DNA from: Candidatus Microgenomates bacterium | GTDB taxonomy: Bacteria; Patescibacteriota; Microgenomatia; Levybacterales; JACOYD01 | DNA: 6,805 nucleotides | NCBI GenBank assembly: GCA_016182055.1 | Contig: JACOYD010000044.1 | Coordinates: 1 to 6,805 of the forward strand | Reading direction: 5' to 3' | Shown: positions 1-4,842 of the stretch, one piece after another | Layout: each line of letters opens with the position of its first letter | How positions within the stretch are numbered: the first letter of the stretch is position 1 | Translations under genes and position numbers: made by a program | The notes under the pieces: model-generated | Seen by the model: only the letters and a program-made list of their open reading frames with translations | What the model was told of the DNA's origin: nothing | The model's database searches: none

Positions 1-1049
1 ATGCGGCGGGCGGGCAGGAGTTGTTATTGTCGGCTCTCCAGAATAAAACCAACTGGGAAAAGACCGGCCGTTGGAGCACTTTTGACGTGCTGTTTAAAGT
101 TAATAGCCAATACCAAACTCAATATGCCCTTGGCCCAACGCACGAGGAAGTACTGGTTCCAATAGTTAAACATTTTGTCAGTTCTTATCAGGATCTGCCG
201 CTTTATCTTTACCAAATTCAAAATAAATTTAGGGACGAACCGCGAACCAAAGCGGGATTACTGCGCGGCCGGGAATTTTTGATGAAGGATTTATACTCTT
301 TCCATACAGATGAGGAGGATTTTAATAAATATTATGAGCTGATGAAAAAGGTTTATAAGAAGGTATTTGAGCGCTGCGGATTATCGGCGATTGAAACCGA
401 GGCCAGCGGAGGCACATTTAGCAAATTTTCCCACGAATATCAGGTGCTAACTCCCAGCGGCGAAGATGAAATTATTTATTGCGAGGGAGGAGATTTTAGT
501 CAAAATGTGGAAATTGCCCAGGTTGCGGAGGGAAAACAGTGTGATTTGGGGCATGGGCCGTTAAAACGGGCAAAAACAATTGAAGTGGGCAATATTTTTC
601 CTCTTAAAACCAAGTTCTCCGAGGCGTTTGGTTTAACTTATAAAGATAAAGAGGGGAAAGAGCAGTTGGTAATTATGGGTTGCTACGGGATTGGAATTTC
701 CAGACTGATGGGAGCGATTGTTGAGGTGCATCATGATGAGAAGGGAATAAAATGGCCGGAGGCGGTGGCTCCTTTTGCCATTCATTTAGTTCATATTGAA
801 GATCCGGGGACGGAGCCGTGGGCAGAAAAAACTTATGAACAGTTGACAAAAGCGGGAATTGAAGTGTTGTGGGATGATCGGGAGGATGTGTCGGCCGGAG
901 AAAAGTTTGCCGACGCGGATTTGATTGGTATTCCGGTTCGGTTGGTAGTTTCGGCAAAGGTGGGAGAGGGCCGTGTGGAGTGGAAAATGCGCGACAGTGA
1001 TAAAACAGAAATTATTTCCCTTTCGGAAGCGGTGGGGCGGTTGGGGTAG
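1..1049 (+). CDS. proS: Prolyl-tRNA synthetase, 5'-truncated by window edge, short form without insertion domain
   Basis: Cytoplasmic class II aminoacyl-tRNA synthetase that charges tRNA-Pro with proline using ATP. The frame is open from the first complete codon at position 3, so the true start lies outside the window and roughly 60-80 N-terminal residues are missing. The visible part starts near the end of motif 1 (a GRW signature follows, about 77-87), then GPTHEE (about 133-150), motif 2 (FRDEPRTKAGLLRGREF, about 228-280), motif 3 (GIGISRLMGA, about 690-719) and a C-terminal anticodon-binding domain with WDDRED and SAGEKFADADLIG. Only about 130 residues separate motifs 2 and 3, so the roughly 180-residue editing insertion (INS) of typical bacterial ProRS is absent. 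Alphaproteobacterial and mitochondrial-like enzymes also lack it. The gene ends TAG and faces the minus-strand gene at 1264-1803. Family assignment is very secure; missing editing activity is inferred from the missing domain. Confidence 0.97.
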   Translation, partial: AAGGQELLLSALQNKTNWEKTGRWSTFDVLFKVNSQYQTQYALGPTHEEVLVPIVKHFVSSYQDLPLYLYQIQNKFRDEPRTKAGLLRGREFLMKDLYSFHTDEEDFNKYYELMKKVYKKVFERCGLSAIETEASGGTFSKFSHEYQVLTPSGEDEIIYCEGGDFSQNVEIAQVAEGKQCDLGHGPLKRAKTIEVGNIFPLKTKFSEAFGLTYKDKEGKEQLVIMGCYGIGISRLMGAIVEVHHDEKGIKWPEAVAPFAIHLVHIEDPGTEPWAEKTYEQLTKAGIEVLWDDREDVSAGEKFADADLIGIPVRLVVSAKVGEGRVEWKMRDSDKTEIISLSEAVGRLG

Positions 1050-1077
1050 AAAGGGGAGTTGTCAAAAATATTCTCTT

Positions 1078-1115
1078 CATTTCTTTGTCACGCAAAGAAA
1101 CGAAGCAAAGAAATG
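1078..1115. repeat. 38-bp palindrome with iterated CAAAGAAA words
   Basis: A perfect 10-bp inverted repeat, CATTTCTTTG (1078-1087) against CAAAGAAATG (1106-1115), encloses a second copy of the right-hand word (CAAAGAAA at 1093-1100). The left arm can therefore pair with either copy. It begins 28 bp after the proS stop. A run of seven T (1130-1136) lies 14 nt beyond the stem, which is too far for a standard intrinsic terminator, although attenuation of proS transcription is possible. The word-iteration layout resembles other palindromes in this window. Function unknown. Confidence 0.7.
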
Positions 1116-1117
1116 TG

Positions 1118-1238
1118 GCCAAGTGAGACTTTTTTTAACTTGCTAACCTCGGGTAATCAGGCGGAACCTCGGCCATGCGGCCGTCTCCGCACTTTTACCG
1201 CTCGGTAAGCCAAGTTTACGAAAAAGCTCTCAATTGGC
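1118..1238. repeat. 120-bp imperfect dyad between convergent genes
   Basis: A long inverted repeat centred near 1176-1178. Matching blocks, working inward, are GCCAA 1118-1122 with TTGGC 1234-1238, GAGA 1125-1128 with TCTC 1228-1231, AACTTG 1137-1142 with CAAGTT 1211-1216, GGTAA 1152-1156 with TTACC 1195-1199, GCGGA 1161-1165 with TCCGC 1186-1190, and CGGCC 1170-1174 with GGCCG 1179-1183 around an ATGC loop. The centres of all pairs agree within about 3 nt, so the symmetry spans the whole element. It contains no convincing ORF. It may be a dispersed MITE-like element or a structured RNA; I do not recognise the family. Confidence 0.65.
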
Positions 1239-1244
1239 ATTGAG
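1221..1244 (-). terminator. Probable intrinsic terminator of the 1264-1803 gene
   Basis: Read on the minus strand, 20 nt after the stop of the 1264-1803 gene, there is a perfect 6-bp stem CTCAAT/ATTGAG with loop GCCA. It is followed by AGC and five T (A run at 1221-1225 on the plus strand). Stem plus U-tract fits an intrinsic terminator, though the stem is short and not GC-rich. It overlaps the right arm of the large dyad at 1118-1238, so the two folds compete. Confidence 0.45.
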
Positions 1245-1263
1245 TGATGCCTTCTATTAGAAA

Positions 1264-1803
1264 TTATTGGTCTATTCCGAATATTGATTGTTCCAGCTCT
1301 TCTGCTTCTGCCATCATATAAAAAGGCATGGCCACAAGATAAGCTCCTAGTGTAAAATCAGACTTTGCGTTATTATCCTCCAAACCAAAAACAAAATCGT
1401 CTAACAATTTCTTAAAGGCCGGTGAATCTTCTTGGAGTTTATCATTAAACCAAGTCATGTTAAAGCCTGTTTTAACAAAATGGTCTTTAAAGTTTTGAAT
1501 AACAACTCCTAATAACTCTGGAGTTATTTGACGTTTTCTTTTTTCCCCGGTAAAAGATTGGGTAAGCATATCATAGGTAAGAGTCGCACCCAAATTATAG
1601 ACTAAAACATTACTTACGTTTCCATCTATTTCTATTTTTTGCAGAAATGCTGCAAGCAATGGTTGTTCTTGGCTCATTCTGAATATAACGCTTCTGACAT
1701 AAATATCCATAGTATTTGCATGCGGTTCGACTTTTTTAAGCGTTCCATCAACAACCTCTTGCGTTATTCCTAATTTTGAACCTCTTTCCTGCATGGTGAG
1801 CAT
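1264..1803 (-). CDS. Unrecognised 179-residue, mostly helical soluble protein
   Basis: I do not recognise this protein. It has no signal peptide or membrane segment and no catalytic motif I can name. By eye it is mainly alpha-helical, with hydrophobic/charged stretches at about 96-140 (QNFKDHFVKTGF, FKKLLDDFVFGLEDN) and an acidic C-terminus containing MMAEAEELEQ. A start at 1803 is supported by AGGAGGA (1816-1822), 12 nt upstream, a slightly long spacing; Met4 is the alternative start. The reading frame is intact, well biased and flanked by a plausible RBS and terminator, so it is probably a real gene. It is transcribed away from the other unrecognised gene at 1936, with 132 bp between the starts, and converges on proS. 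Its codon use looks more AT-rich than that of proS. Confidence 0.75.
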   Translation of the reverse strand: MLTMQERGSKLGITQEVVDGTLKKVEPHANTMDIYVRSVIFRMSQEQPLLAAFLQKIEIDGNVSNVLVYNLGATLTYDMLTQSFTGEKRKRQITPELLGVVIQNFKDHFVKTGFNMTWFNDKLQEDSPAFKKLLDDFVFGLEDNNAKSDFTLGAYLVAMPFYMMAEAEELEQSIFGIDQ

Positions 1804-1823
1804 TATACAACAAAATCCTCCTC

Positions 1824-1852
1824 TTGACTTTTGGGGCGGTGGGGATTAGATT
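1824..1852 (+). promoter_or_regulatory. Possible sigma70-type promoter for the 1936 gene
   Basis: TTGACT (1824-1829) and TAGATT (1847-1852) are separated by 17 bp, matching 5/6 and 4/6 of the consensus hexamers. The predicted transcript would start near 1859 and carry the hairpin at 1869-1888 in its leader. No other candidate precedes the 1936 gene. The -35 box lies just beyond the Shine-Dalgarno of the divergent gene. Confidence 0.4.
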
Positions 1853-1868
1853 TATTTTAGCTTGAATA

Positions 1869-1888
1869 CTTCGCAGCTTGCTGCGAGG
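1869..1888. repeat. REP-like GC-rich hairpin
   Basis: TCGCAGC (1871-1877) and GCTGCGA (1880-1886) form a perfect 7-bp inverted repeat, extended by a T-G and a C-G pair to 9 bp, with a 2-4 nt loop. The flank GAATACT on the left and GGATGAG on the right is reminiscent of hairpins associated with REP-type tyrosine transposases in other bacteria, but no transposase is present here. It lies in the divergent spacer between two unrecognised genes. The hairpin is seen directly; the REP link is inference. Confidence 0.5.
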
Positions 1889-1935
1889 ATGAGAGATAAA
1901 AGAGTAGTTCATTTGTAGACACCTGCCAAAAAGAT

Positions 1936-2778
1936 ATGGTAGTTGCAGAAGGACCTCCGAGGCCGATTGCTCCAGTTGCCCGCGACGGACTATCCCCTGT
2001 AGGTGTAATTTTTGAAAGTCAACCACCCGCTTTACCTCCGCGAGTAGCTGCAAGACTGGAGCTTATACAAAGAATCACCCAGTATGCCAACGAAAACCCA
2101 AAACCGTTTTTTAATAGCGCAGATGTTTCACTAGCTTCAGGTAGAAGCGTATCTTATCTTACTAGATCAATTAACGCTTGGGAAAAAGTGGCAAGAGTGG
2201 CAGGAAAATATGGAATTCAAATGTGGACAGGAGCAAAAGTAAAGTTACCGCTGGGAGCCTTTATCGATGCGGCGTTTTCTTTAGGGCCACCAGATCCCCA
2301 AAAGCAAAAATACGGTAGATGGCGAGCTAAGGCAATAAATGGAGATGTACCTATTTTAGCGCCCGCGGCGGTTTTAATGGAGGAGCCAAGCACCGATGGA
2401 GCTCAAGCCGCAAGGCCTGAAGCAAGAAGAGGGCCATTAACGCTAGAAGATAGAGAACTAATTGTTTTTGTTGGCTCCTTAGAAAATGCATATCAAAGAA
2501 TTGGAGGAAGTAATCTTAGGAATGCTGGTATTCCTATGACAGCAGAGCATTGGAAACTAGCCAAAGATGTTGGTCAAAGGTTGGACGGAGTTGTTATCTC
2601 GCCAGAAGAATTAAGGCGGATTTGTCGTGACTTTCCAGCAAAGTTAAGCGCAGCGCTTATCGTTCAGCGAGAGGCTCTTTTGGAGCAAAACCCTCAAATA
2701 GCAAAACTCTTGGAATTATTTTTCGGTTTTCGCAATACATTTGTTCTCAGAGGAAGACTTGAGCGGTTATTACAGTAG
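1936..2778 (+). CDS. Unrecognised 280-residue protein, possible N-terminal helix-turn-helix
   Basis: I do not recognise this protein. It starts with a proline-rich, probably disordered segment (residues 1-36), then a domain of about 37-145 whose segment 61-82 (ADVSLASGRSVSYLTRSINA) has the rhythm of a helix-turn-helix. The sequence GRWRAKAINGD follows. A Pro/Ala/Glu/Arg linker (about 148-166) leads to a helical C-terminal domain (about 167-280) ending GRLERLLQ. There is no signal peptide or transmembrane segment. No Shine-Dalgarno precedes ATG 1936; the frame is open from 1900 but offers no earlier start and no close later one. The 3' end overlaps the convergent DUF457 gene by 9 bp. A DNA-binding role is only a guess from the HTH-like segment. 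It could be a CPR-restricted accessory protein working with its divergent neighbour. Confidence 0.7.
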   Translation: MVVAEGPPRPIAPVARDGLSPVGVIFESQPPALPPRVAARLELIQRITQYANENPKPFFNSADVSLASGRSVSYLTRSINAWEKVARVAGKYGIQMWTGAKVKLPLGAFIDAAFSLGPPDPQKQKYGRWRAKAINGDVPILAPAAVLMEEPSTDGAQAARPEARRGPLTLEDRELIVFVGSLENAYQRIGGSNLRNAGIPMTAEHWKLAKDVGQRLDGVVISPEELRRICRDFPAKLSAALIVQREALLEQNPQIAKLLELFFGFRNTFVLRGRLERLLQ

Positions 2779-3258
2779 TTTTTTCTTTAACACAAACTTC
2801 ACCACCAAAACATAAAGCGCGCCGTAGAAGACAAGGTCGATAACGCTATTATACAATCCTTCAAAACTTAAGAGATGGGTAAAAAGAAAATCATACAAGC
2901 CGTTTTTGCCGCTATTAATATCAAACCAGTAGGGAAGAAAAGTATTGAAATCAATTATCCAATGGGACAGAACAATAAGAAAAATGGCGGCAAGATAGCG
3001 CATGGAAAAATTTTTCTTTGTTATTTTTCCAAACAGCCAAAACAGAAGCGCCACAAAAATAGCAAAAAAGGGCGAGTGAGTTAGAGGCGAGCGATGATAT
3101 GTGAGAGCGTTGCCGTTTGAAAACAAACCGAAGAAATAGTCAATATCGGAAAGATTGGCAAGAATTAAGATTGTTAATAAATTGAATTTTGTTTTTTTGT
3201 CTGCGGCGGCTTTACTGATTATTAGGCCTGCTAATGTATGTCCAACGGGCAATGCCAT
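2770..3258 (-). CDS. YdjM/DUF457-family membrane-bound metal-dependent hydrolase
   Basis: A 162-residue integral membrane protein with the motif set of the YdjM/DUF457 family, annotated as putative membrane-bound metal-dependent hydrolases; the substrate is unknown. Candidate metal ligands are His7 near the N-terminus, Asp38 and Asp40 in NLSDIDYF, His55 and His61 in HRSPLTHS, and His99 with Asp103 in LSHWIIDF. Hydrophobic segments at about 27-34, 62-77, 88-103 and 136-156 suggest four or so membrane passes, followed by a basic tail KKKLL. His7 is a family position, so the start at 3258 is well placed although no Shine-Dalgarno is seen. Length is near the usual 150-200 residues. It converges on the 1936 gene with a 9-bp overlap of 3' ends and is divergent from the DHH-like gene. 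Confidence 0.85.
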   Translation of the reverse strand: MALPVGHTLAGLIISKAAADKKTKFNLLTILILANLSDIDYFFGLFSNGNALTYHRSPLTHSPFFAIFVALLFWLFGKITKKNFSMRYLAAIFLIVLSHWIIDFNTFLPYWFDINSGKNGLYDFLFTHLLSFEGLYNSVIDLVFYGALYVLVVKFVLKKKLL

Positions 3259-3276
3259 AATTTTAGTTAAAAAAAC

Positions 3277-3285
3277 ATTGTAACA
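3277..3285 (-). promoter_or_regulatory. Extended -10 promoter candidate for the DUF457 gene
   Basis: On the minus strand the sequence reads TGTTACAAT, an extended -10 element (TGn plus TACAAT, 5/6 to consensus). There is no good -35, which extended -10 promoters do not need. The predicted start lies near 3270, leaving a leader of only about 12 nt before the ATG at 3258, consistent with the missing Shine-Dalgarno. Confidence 0.4.
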
Positions 3286-3303
3286 TAAAGCATAAAAAAG
3301 TAG

Positions 3304-3309
3304 TATACT
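3304..3309 (+). promoter_or_regulatory. -10 box placing transcription start at the DHH-like gene's ATG
   Basis: TATACT (5/6 to TATAAT) lies 8 bp before ATG 3318, so transcription should begin around 3315-3318, at or next to the start codon. No Shine-Dalgarno can fit in so short a leader, and none is seen. The -35 region is poor: TTGTAA at 3278-3283 would need a 20-bp spacer. It is back to back with the minus-strand -10 element at 3277-3285. Confidence 0.4.
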
Positions 3310-3317
3310 TAGTAGTT

Positions 3318-4259
3318 ATGAGTAGAATTATTGTTACTCACATGCGGCCGGACTTGGATGCAGTAGGCGCTGTTTGGGCCATTAAGCGCTTTTTAGCGGG
3401 ATGGGAAGAAGCGAAGATCCAATTCGTTCCAGCGGGAGAACGACTCCAGCGTTTAGTTAGTAAGCGTCTAGCGTCTAGTTACGAAAAAAAACAACTAAAC
3501 GCTAAACGCTATACGCTAGACGCTATAGAGAAGATTGACGATGATGAGGTTATTCATGTAGATACGGGACTTGGGCCGCTTGATCACCACCAGACCAGCG
3601 ACGATAATACATGTGCGGCCAAACGGGCCTGGGAGTTTGTAGTTATTAACGCAAAATCACCCATCAAAAACCACCCCCACGGGCTTGAAGCAGGTAAAAG
3701 GCTGATGGATATTATCTGCGAAATTGATCACTTCAAAGAAGTAACATGGCCCGATGCGGCGTCGGACAGATACGAGATTACAGCGCCCCGCATTTTGGAC
3801 GGGTTAAAACTGATGGAGAGGGATGATGATACAAAGATTATGGATTTTGGTCTTACTCTGATGGATAGTTTGTTTCATGCCTTTAAGAACAAAGTCTGGG
3901 CTCAAGAAGAATTGAAAAAGGGAATTGTTTTTGAAACGCGCTTTGGCCAAGGCATTGGCATAGAAACTTTAAACGACGACGTTGTTCATCTTTCCCAAAG
4001 ACTGGGTTACAAAATAGTAGTCCGCAAAGATCCCAGAAAGGCCTATGTGCGGATAAAAGCCTCGCCGCTTGGCATAGTTAATAAGGAGTCTATTGATTTG
4101 ACAGCGGTGTTTAATAAGCTAAAAGAGATGGATCCTGCGGCTACTTGGTTTTTGCATGTGTCAAAAAGGATGCTCTTAAACGGCACTACCAAAAATCCCA
4201 AAATGCGCCCGACGAAATTGAGTTTGGAGGAGATAATAGAAGTACTCAAACAAATTTGA
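3318..4259 (+). CDS. DHH/MYG1-like phosphoesterase carrying an in-frame palindromic insertion
   Basis: A 313-residue soluble protein with features of DHH-type or MYG1-like (UPF0160) metal-dependent phosphoesterases or nucleases. An N-terminal strand ends in THMRPDLDAVGA (residues 7-18: His8, Asp12, Asp14), followed by HVDTGLGPLDHHQTSD (about 80-95) with an Asp-His-His triad. These could supply the metal site. A conserved-looking C-terminus has ATWFLHVSKRMLLNG and MRPTKLSLEEII. The substrate is unknown; family placement rests on the motifs only. Residues 44-70 (QRLVSKR through TLDAI) are encoded by an 81-bp palindromic repeat lying between the first strand and the DHH motif. The residues just before the stop (Gln-Ile) and the TGA itself lie at the edge of another palindrome. 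Start ATG 3318 is fixed by the THxRPD strand; translation may be leaderless. Confidence 0.7.
   Translation: MSRIIVTHMRPDLDAVGAVWAIKRFLAGWEEAKIQFVPAGERLQRLVSKRLASSYEKKQLNAKRYTLDAIEKIDDDEVIHVDTGLGPLDHHQTSDDNTCAAKRAWEFVVINAKSPIKNHPHGLEAGKRLMDIICEIDHFKEVTWPDAASDRYEITAPRILDGLKLMERDDDTKIMDFGLTLMDSLFHAFKNKVWAQEELKKGIVFETRFGQGIGIETLNDDVVHLSQRLGYKIVVRKDPRKAYVRIKASPLGIVNKESIDLTAVFNKLKEMDPAATWFLHVSKRMLLNGTTKNPKMRPTKLSLEEIIEVLKQI
3448..3528. repeat. 81-bp palindromic iterated-word repeat inside the DHH-like gene
   Basis: The left arm (3448-3480) is made of AGCGTTTAG and AGCGTCTAG words; the right arm (3493-3528) of the inverse words CTAAACGCT, CTATACGCT and CTAGACGCT. The loop at 3481-3492 is ACGAAAAAAAAC. 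AGCGTCTAGCGTCTAGTT (3463-3480) matches the complement of 3493-3510 at 16 of 18 positions, and shifted registers pair as well. The length is 27 codons with no frame change. Of the three forward frames only the one used by the gene is free of stops (the others hit TAG or TAA). This recalls Rickettsia palindromic elements inserted within genes. Confidence 0.75.
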
Positions 4260-4351
4260 AATTTTTAATTCGAAATTTAAAATGAAATTAAAATATTTAA
4301 ATATTTAGTTTTTAAACATTCATTGAAAATTTAAAATTGTAAATTAGAAAT
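4252..4351. repeat. AT-rich palindromic spacer element
   Basis: The whole spacer between the DHH-like and HIT genes is built from AAATTT, AATTT and AAAATT words in both orientations. The left part (about 4253-4286) resembles the reverse complement of the right part (about 4319-4350). Near the centre AAATATTTAAATATTT (4291-4306) is a perfect palindrome. The element supplies the TGA stop of the upstream gene and runs up to 1-2 nt before the ATG of the HIT gene. No Shine-Dalgarno or terminator is evident in it. Confidence 0.6.
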
Positions 4352-4352
4352 T

Positions 4353-4685
4353 ATGAAGGATTGTATTTTTTGCAAAATTAGAGATCGGGAGATTCCCAAA
4401 GACTTTACTTATGAGTCGGAAAAAGTGATGGCTTTTCCCGATATCTACCCTCTGCGGCCAGTCCATCTTTTAATAATGCCCAAAAAGCACATCAGGGATT
4501 TTATCGATTTTACCAACGACAGCGAGCTTTGGGTAGAACTTAAAACAGTTATTCAGAAACTTATTAAAAAGACCGGACTTGACAAAAAAGGTTATCGCCT
4601 GGGAATAAATGGCGGTGGAGCACAGATGATTGACCACCTGCATATTCATCTTCTAGGCCCGGTTTCAAGATCGGATAAAATGTAG
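4353..4685 (+). CDS. HIT-family nucleotide hydrolase (Hint-like)
   Basis: A 110-residue cytoplasmic protein of the histidine triad superfamily, whose members hydrolyse or transfer nucleotidyl groups from nucleoside phosphoramidates or related substrates. It begins with the canonical CIFCKI (Cys4, Cys7), continues with AFPDIYPLRPVHLLIMPKKH (about 27-46) and GYRLGINGGGAQ (about 80-91), and has the triad HLHIHLL with His95, His97 and His99. His97 or its neighbour acts as the nucleophile in characterised members. The length is normal for Hint-like proteins. ATG 4353 is fixed by the family N-terminus; no Shine-Dalgarno precedes it because the AT-rich palindrome runs up to the start. Its TAG stop overlaps the -35 box of the rpsU promoter. 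Confidence 0.95.
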   Translation: MKDCIFCKIRDREIPKDFTYESEKVMAFPDIYPLRPVHLLIMPKKHIRDFIDFTNDSELWVELKTVIQKLIKKTGLDKKGYRLGINGGGAQMIDHLHIHLLGPVSRSDKM

Positions 4686-4711
4686 ACAAAAGAGCTGGTT
4701 TGGAGTAAAAT
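4683..4711 (+). promoter_or_regulatory. Strong sigma70-type promoter of rpsU
   Basis: TAGACA (4683-4688) and TAAAAT (4706-4711) are spaced by exactly 17 bp, each matching 5 of 6 consensus positions; it is the best promoter in the window. Its -35 box includes the TAG stop of the HIT gene. Transcription should begin near 4718, a few nucleotides before the structured leader motif at 4724, giving a leader of about 125 nt ahead of rpsU. Confidence 0.65.
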
Positions 4712-4723
4712 AGGGATGTAGAT

Positions 4724-4785
4724 GTCCGCCTGAACTTACCGTTCGAGCACGTCAAACGTGTCTCACGGAGCGTTCTTAGGCGGGC
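4724..4785 (+). ncRNA. Structured leader motif of rpsU, copy 1 of a repeated RNA motif
   Basis: The predicted fold is a basal helix GTCCGCC (4724-4730) with GGCGGGC (4779-4785), a second helix GAAC (4732-4735) with GTTC (4772-4775), and an internal loop TTA (4736-4738) opposite AGC (4769-4771). An apical arm follows: CCG/CGG (4739-4741/4766-4768), GAG/CTC (4745-4747/4762-4764) and CACGT/ACGTG (4748-4752/4756-4760) with loop CAA. No U-tract follows, so it is not an intrinsic terminator. The words CCGCCT, AACTTACC, GGAGCGTT and GGCGGG recur in the same order at 6571-6616 before ybaB. Placement directly after a promoter and before a ribosomal protein gene suggests cis-regulation. I cannot match it to a known riboswitch or ribosomal-protein leader. 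Confidence 0.6.
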
Positions 4786-4788
4786 TTA

Positions 4789-4826
4789 AGAAACTCTAAT
4801 TCCGATTCAATCGGGAAAGAGTTTCT
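4789..4826 (+). promoter_or_regulatory. Second leader hairpin abutting the rpsU Shine-Dalgarno
   Basis: AGAAACTCT (4789-4797) pairs perfectly with AGAGTTTCT (4818-4826), and above a small internal loop CCGA (4802-4805) pairs with TCGG (4811-4814). The lower stem ends exactly where the Shine-Dalgarno AAAGGGGG (4827-4834) begins, so folding would crowd the ribosome-binding site. This suggests translational control, possibly by bS21 itself; that role is inferred from position only. Confidence 0.55.
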
Positions 4827-4842
4827 AAAGGGGGTGTTTTAT

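Noticed and set aside
673..957. 94-codon minus-strand open frame across the 3' part of proS
   Set aside because: It is a shadow of the proS coding frame; its proline-rich translation shows no family features and proS motifs on the plus strand account for the sequence.
3448..3528. Frameshift or assembly error in the DHH-like gene at the repeat
   Set aside because: The frame is continuous through the repeat and the motifs before and after it are in the same frame, so no frameshift is needed.
4257..4259. Alternative genetic code with TGA as glycine
   Set aside because: TGA ends the DHH-like gene right after a natural C-terminus and TAA follows four codons later in non-coding palindromic sequence; no other gene needs TGA read-through.
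4724..4785. Intrinsic terminator of the HIT gene
   Set aside because: The strong hairpin is not followed by a U-tract (TTAAG follows), and it lies downstream of a good promoter.
4724..4826. Possible tRNA or tRNA-like structure in the rpsU leader
   Set aside because: There is no acceptor stem with 7-bp pairing around three arms, no T-loop consensus GTTCRANYC and no anticodon arm; the fold is two successive hairpins.
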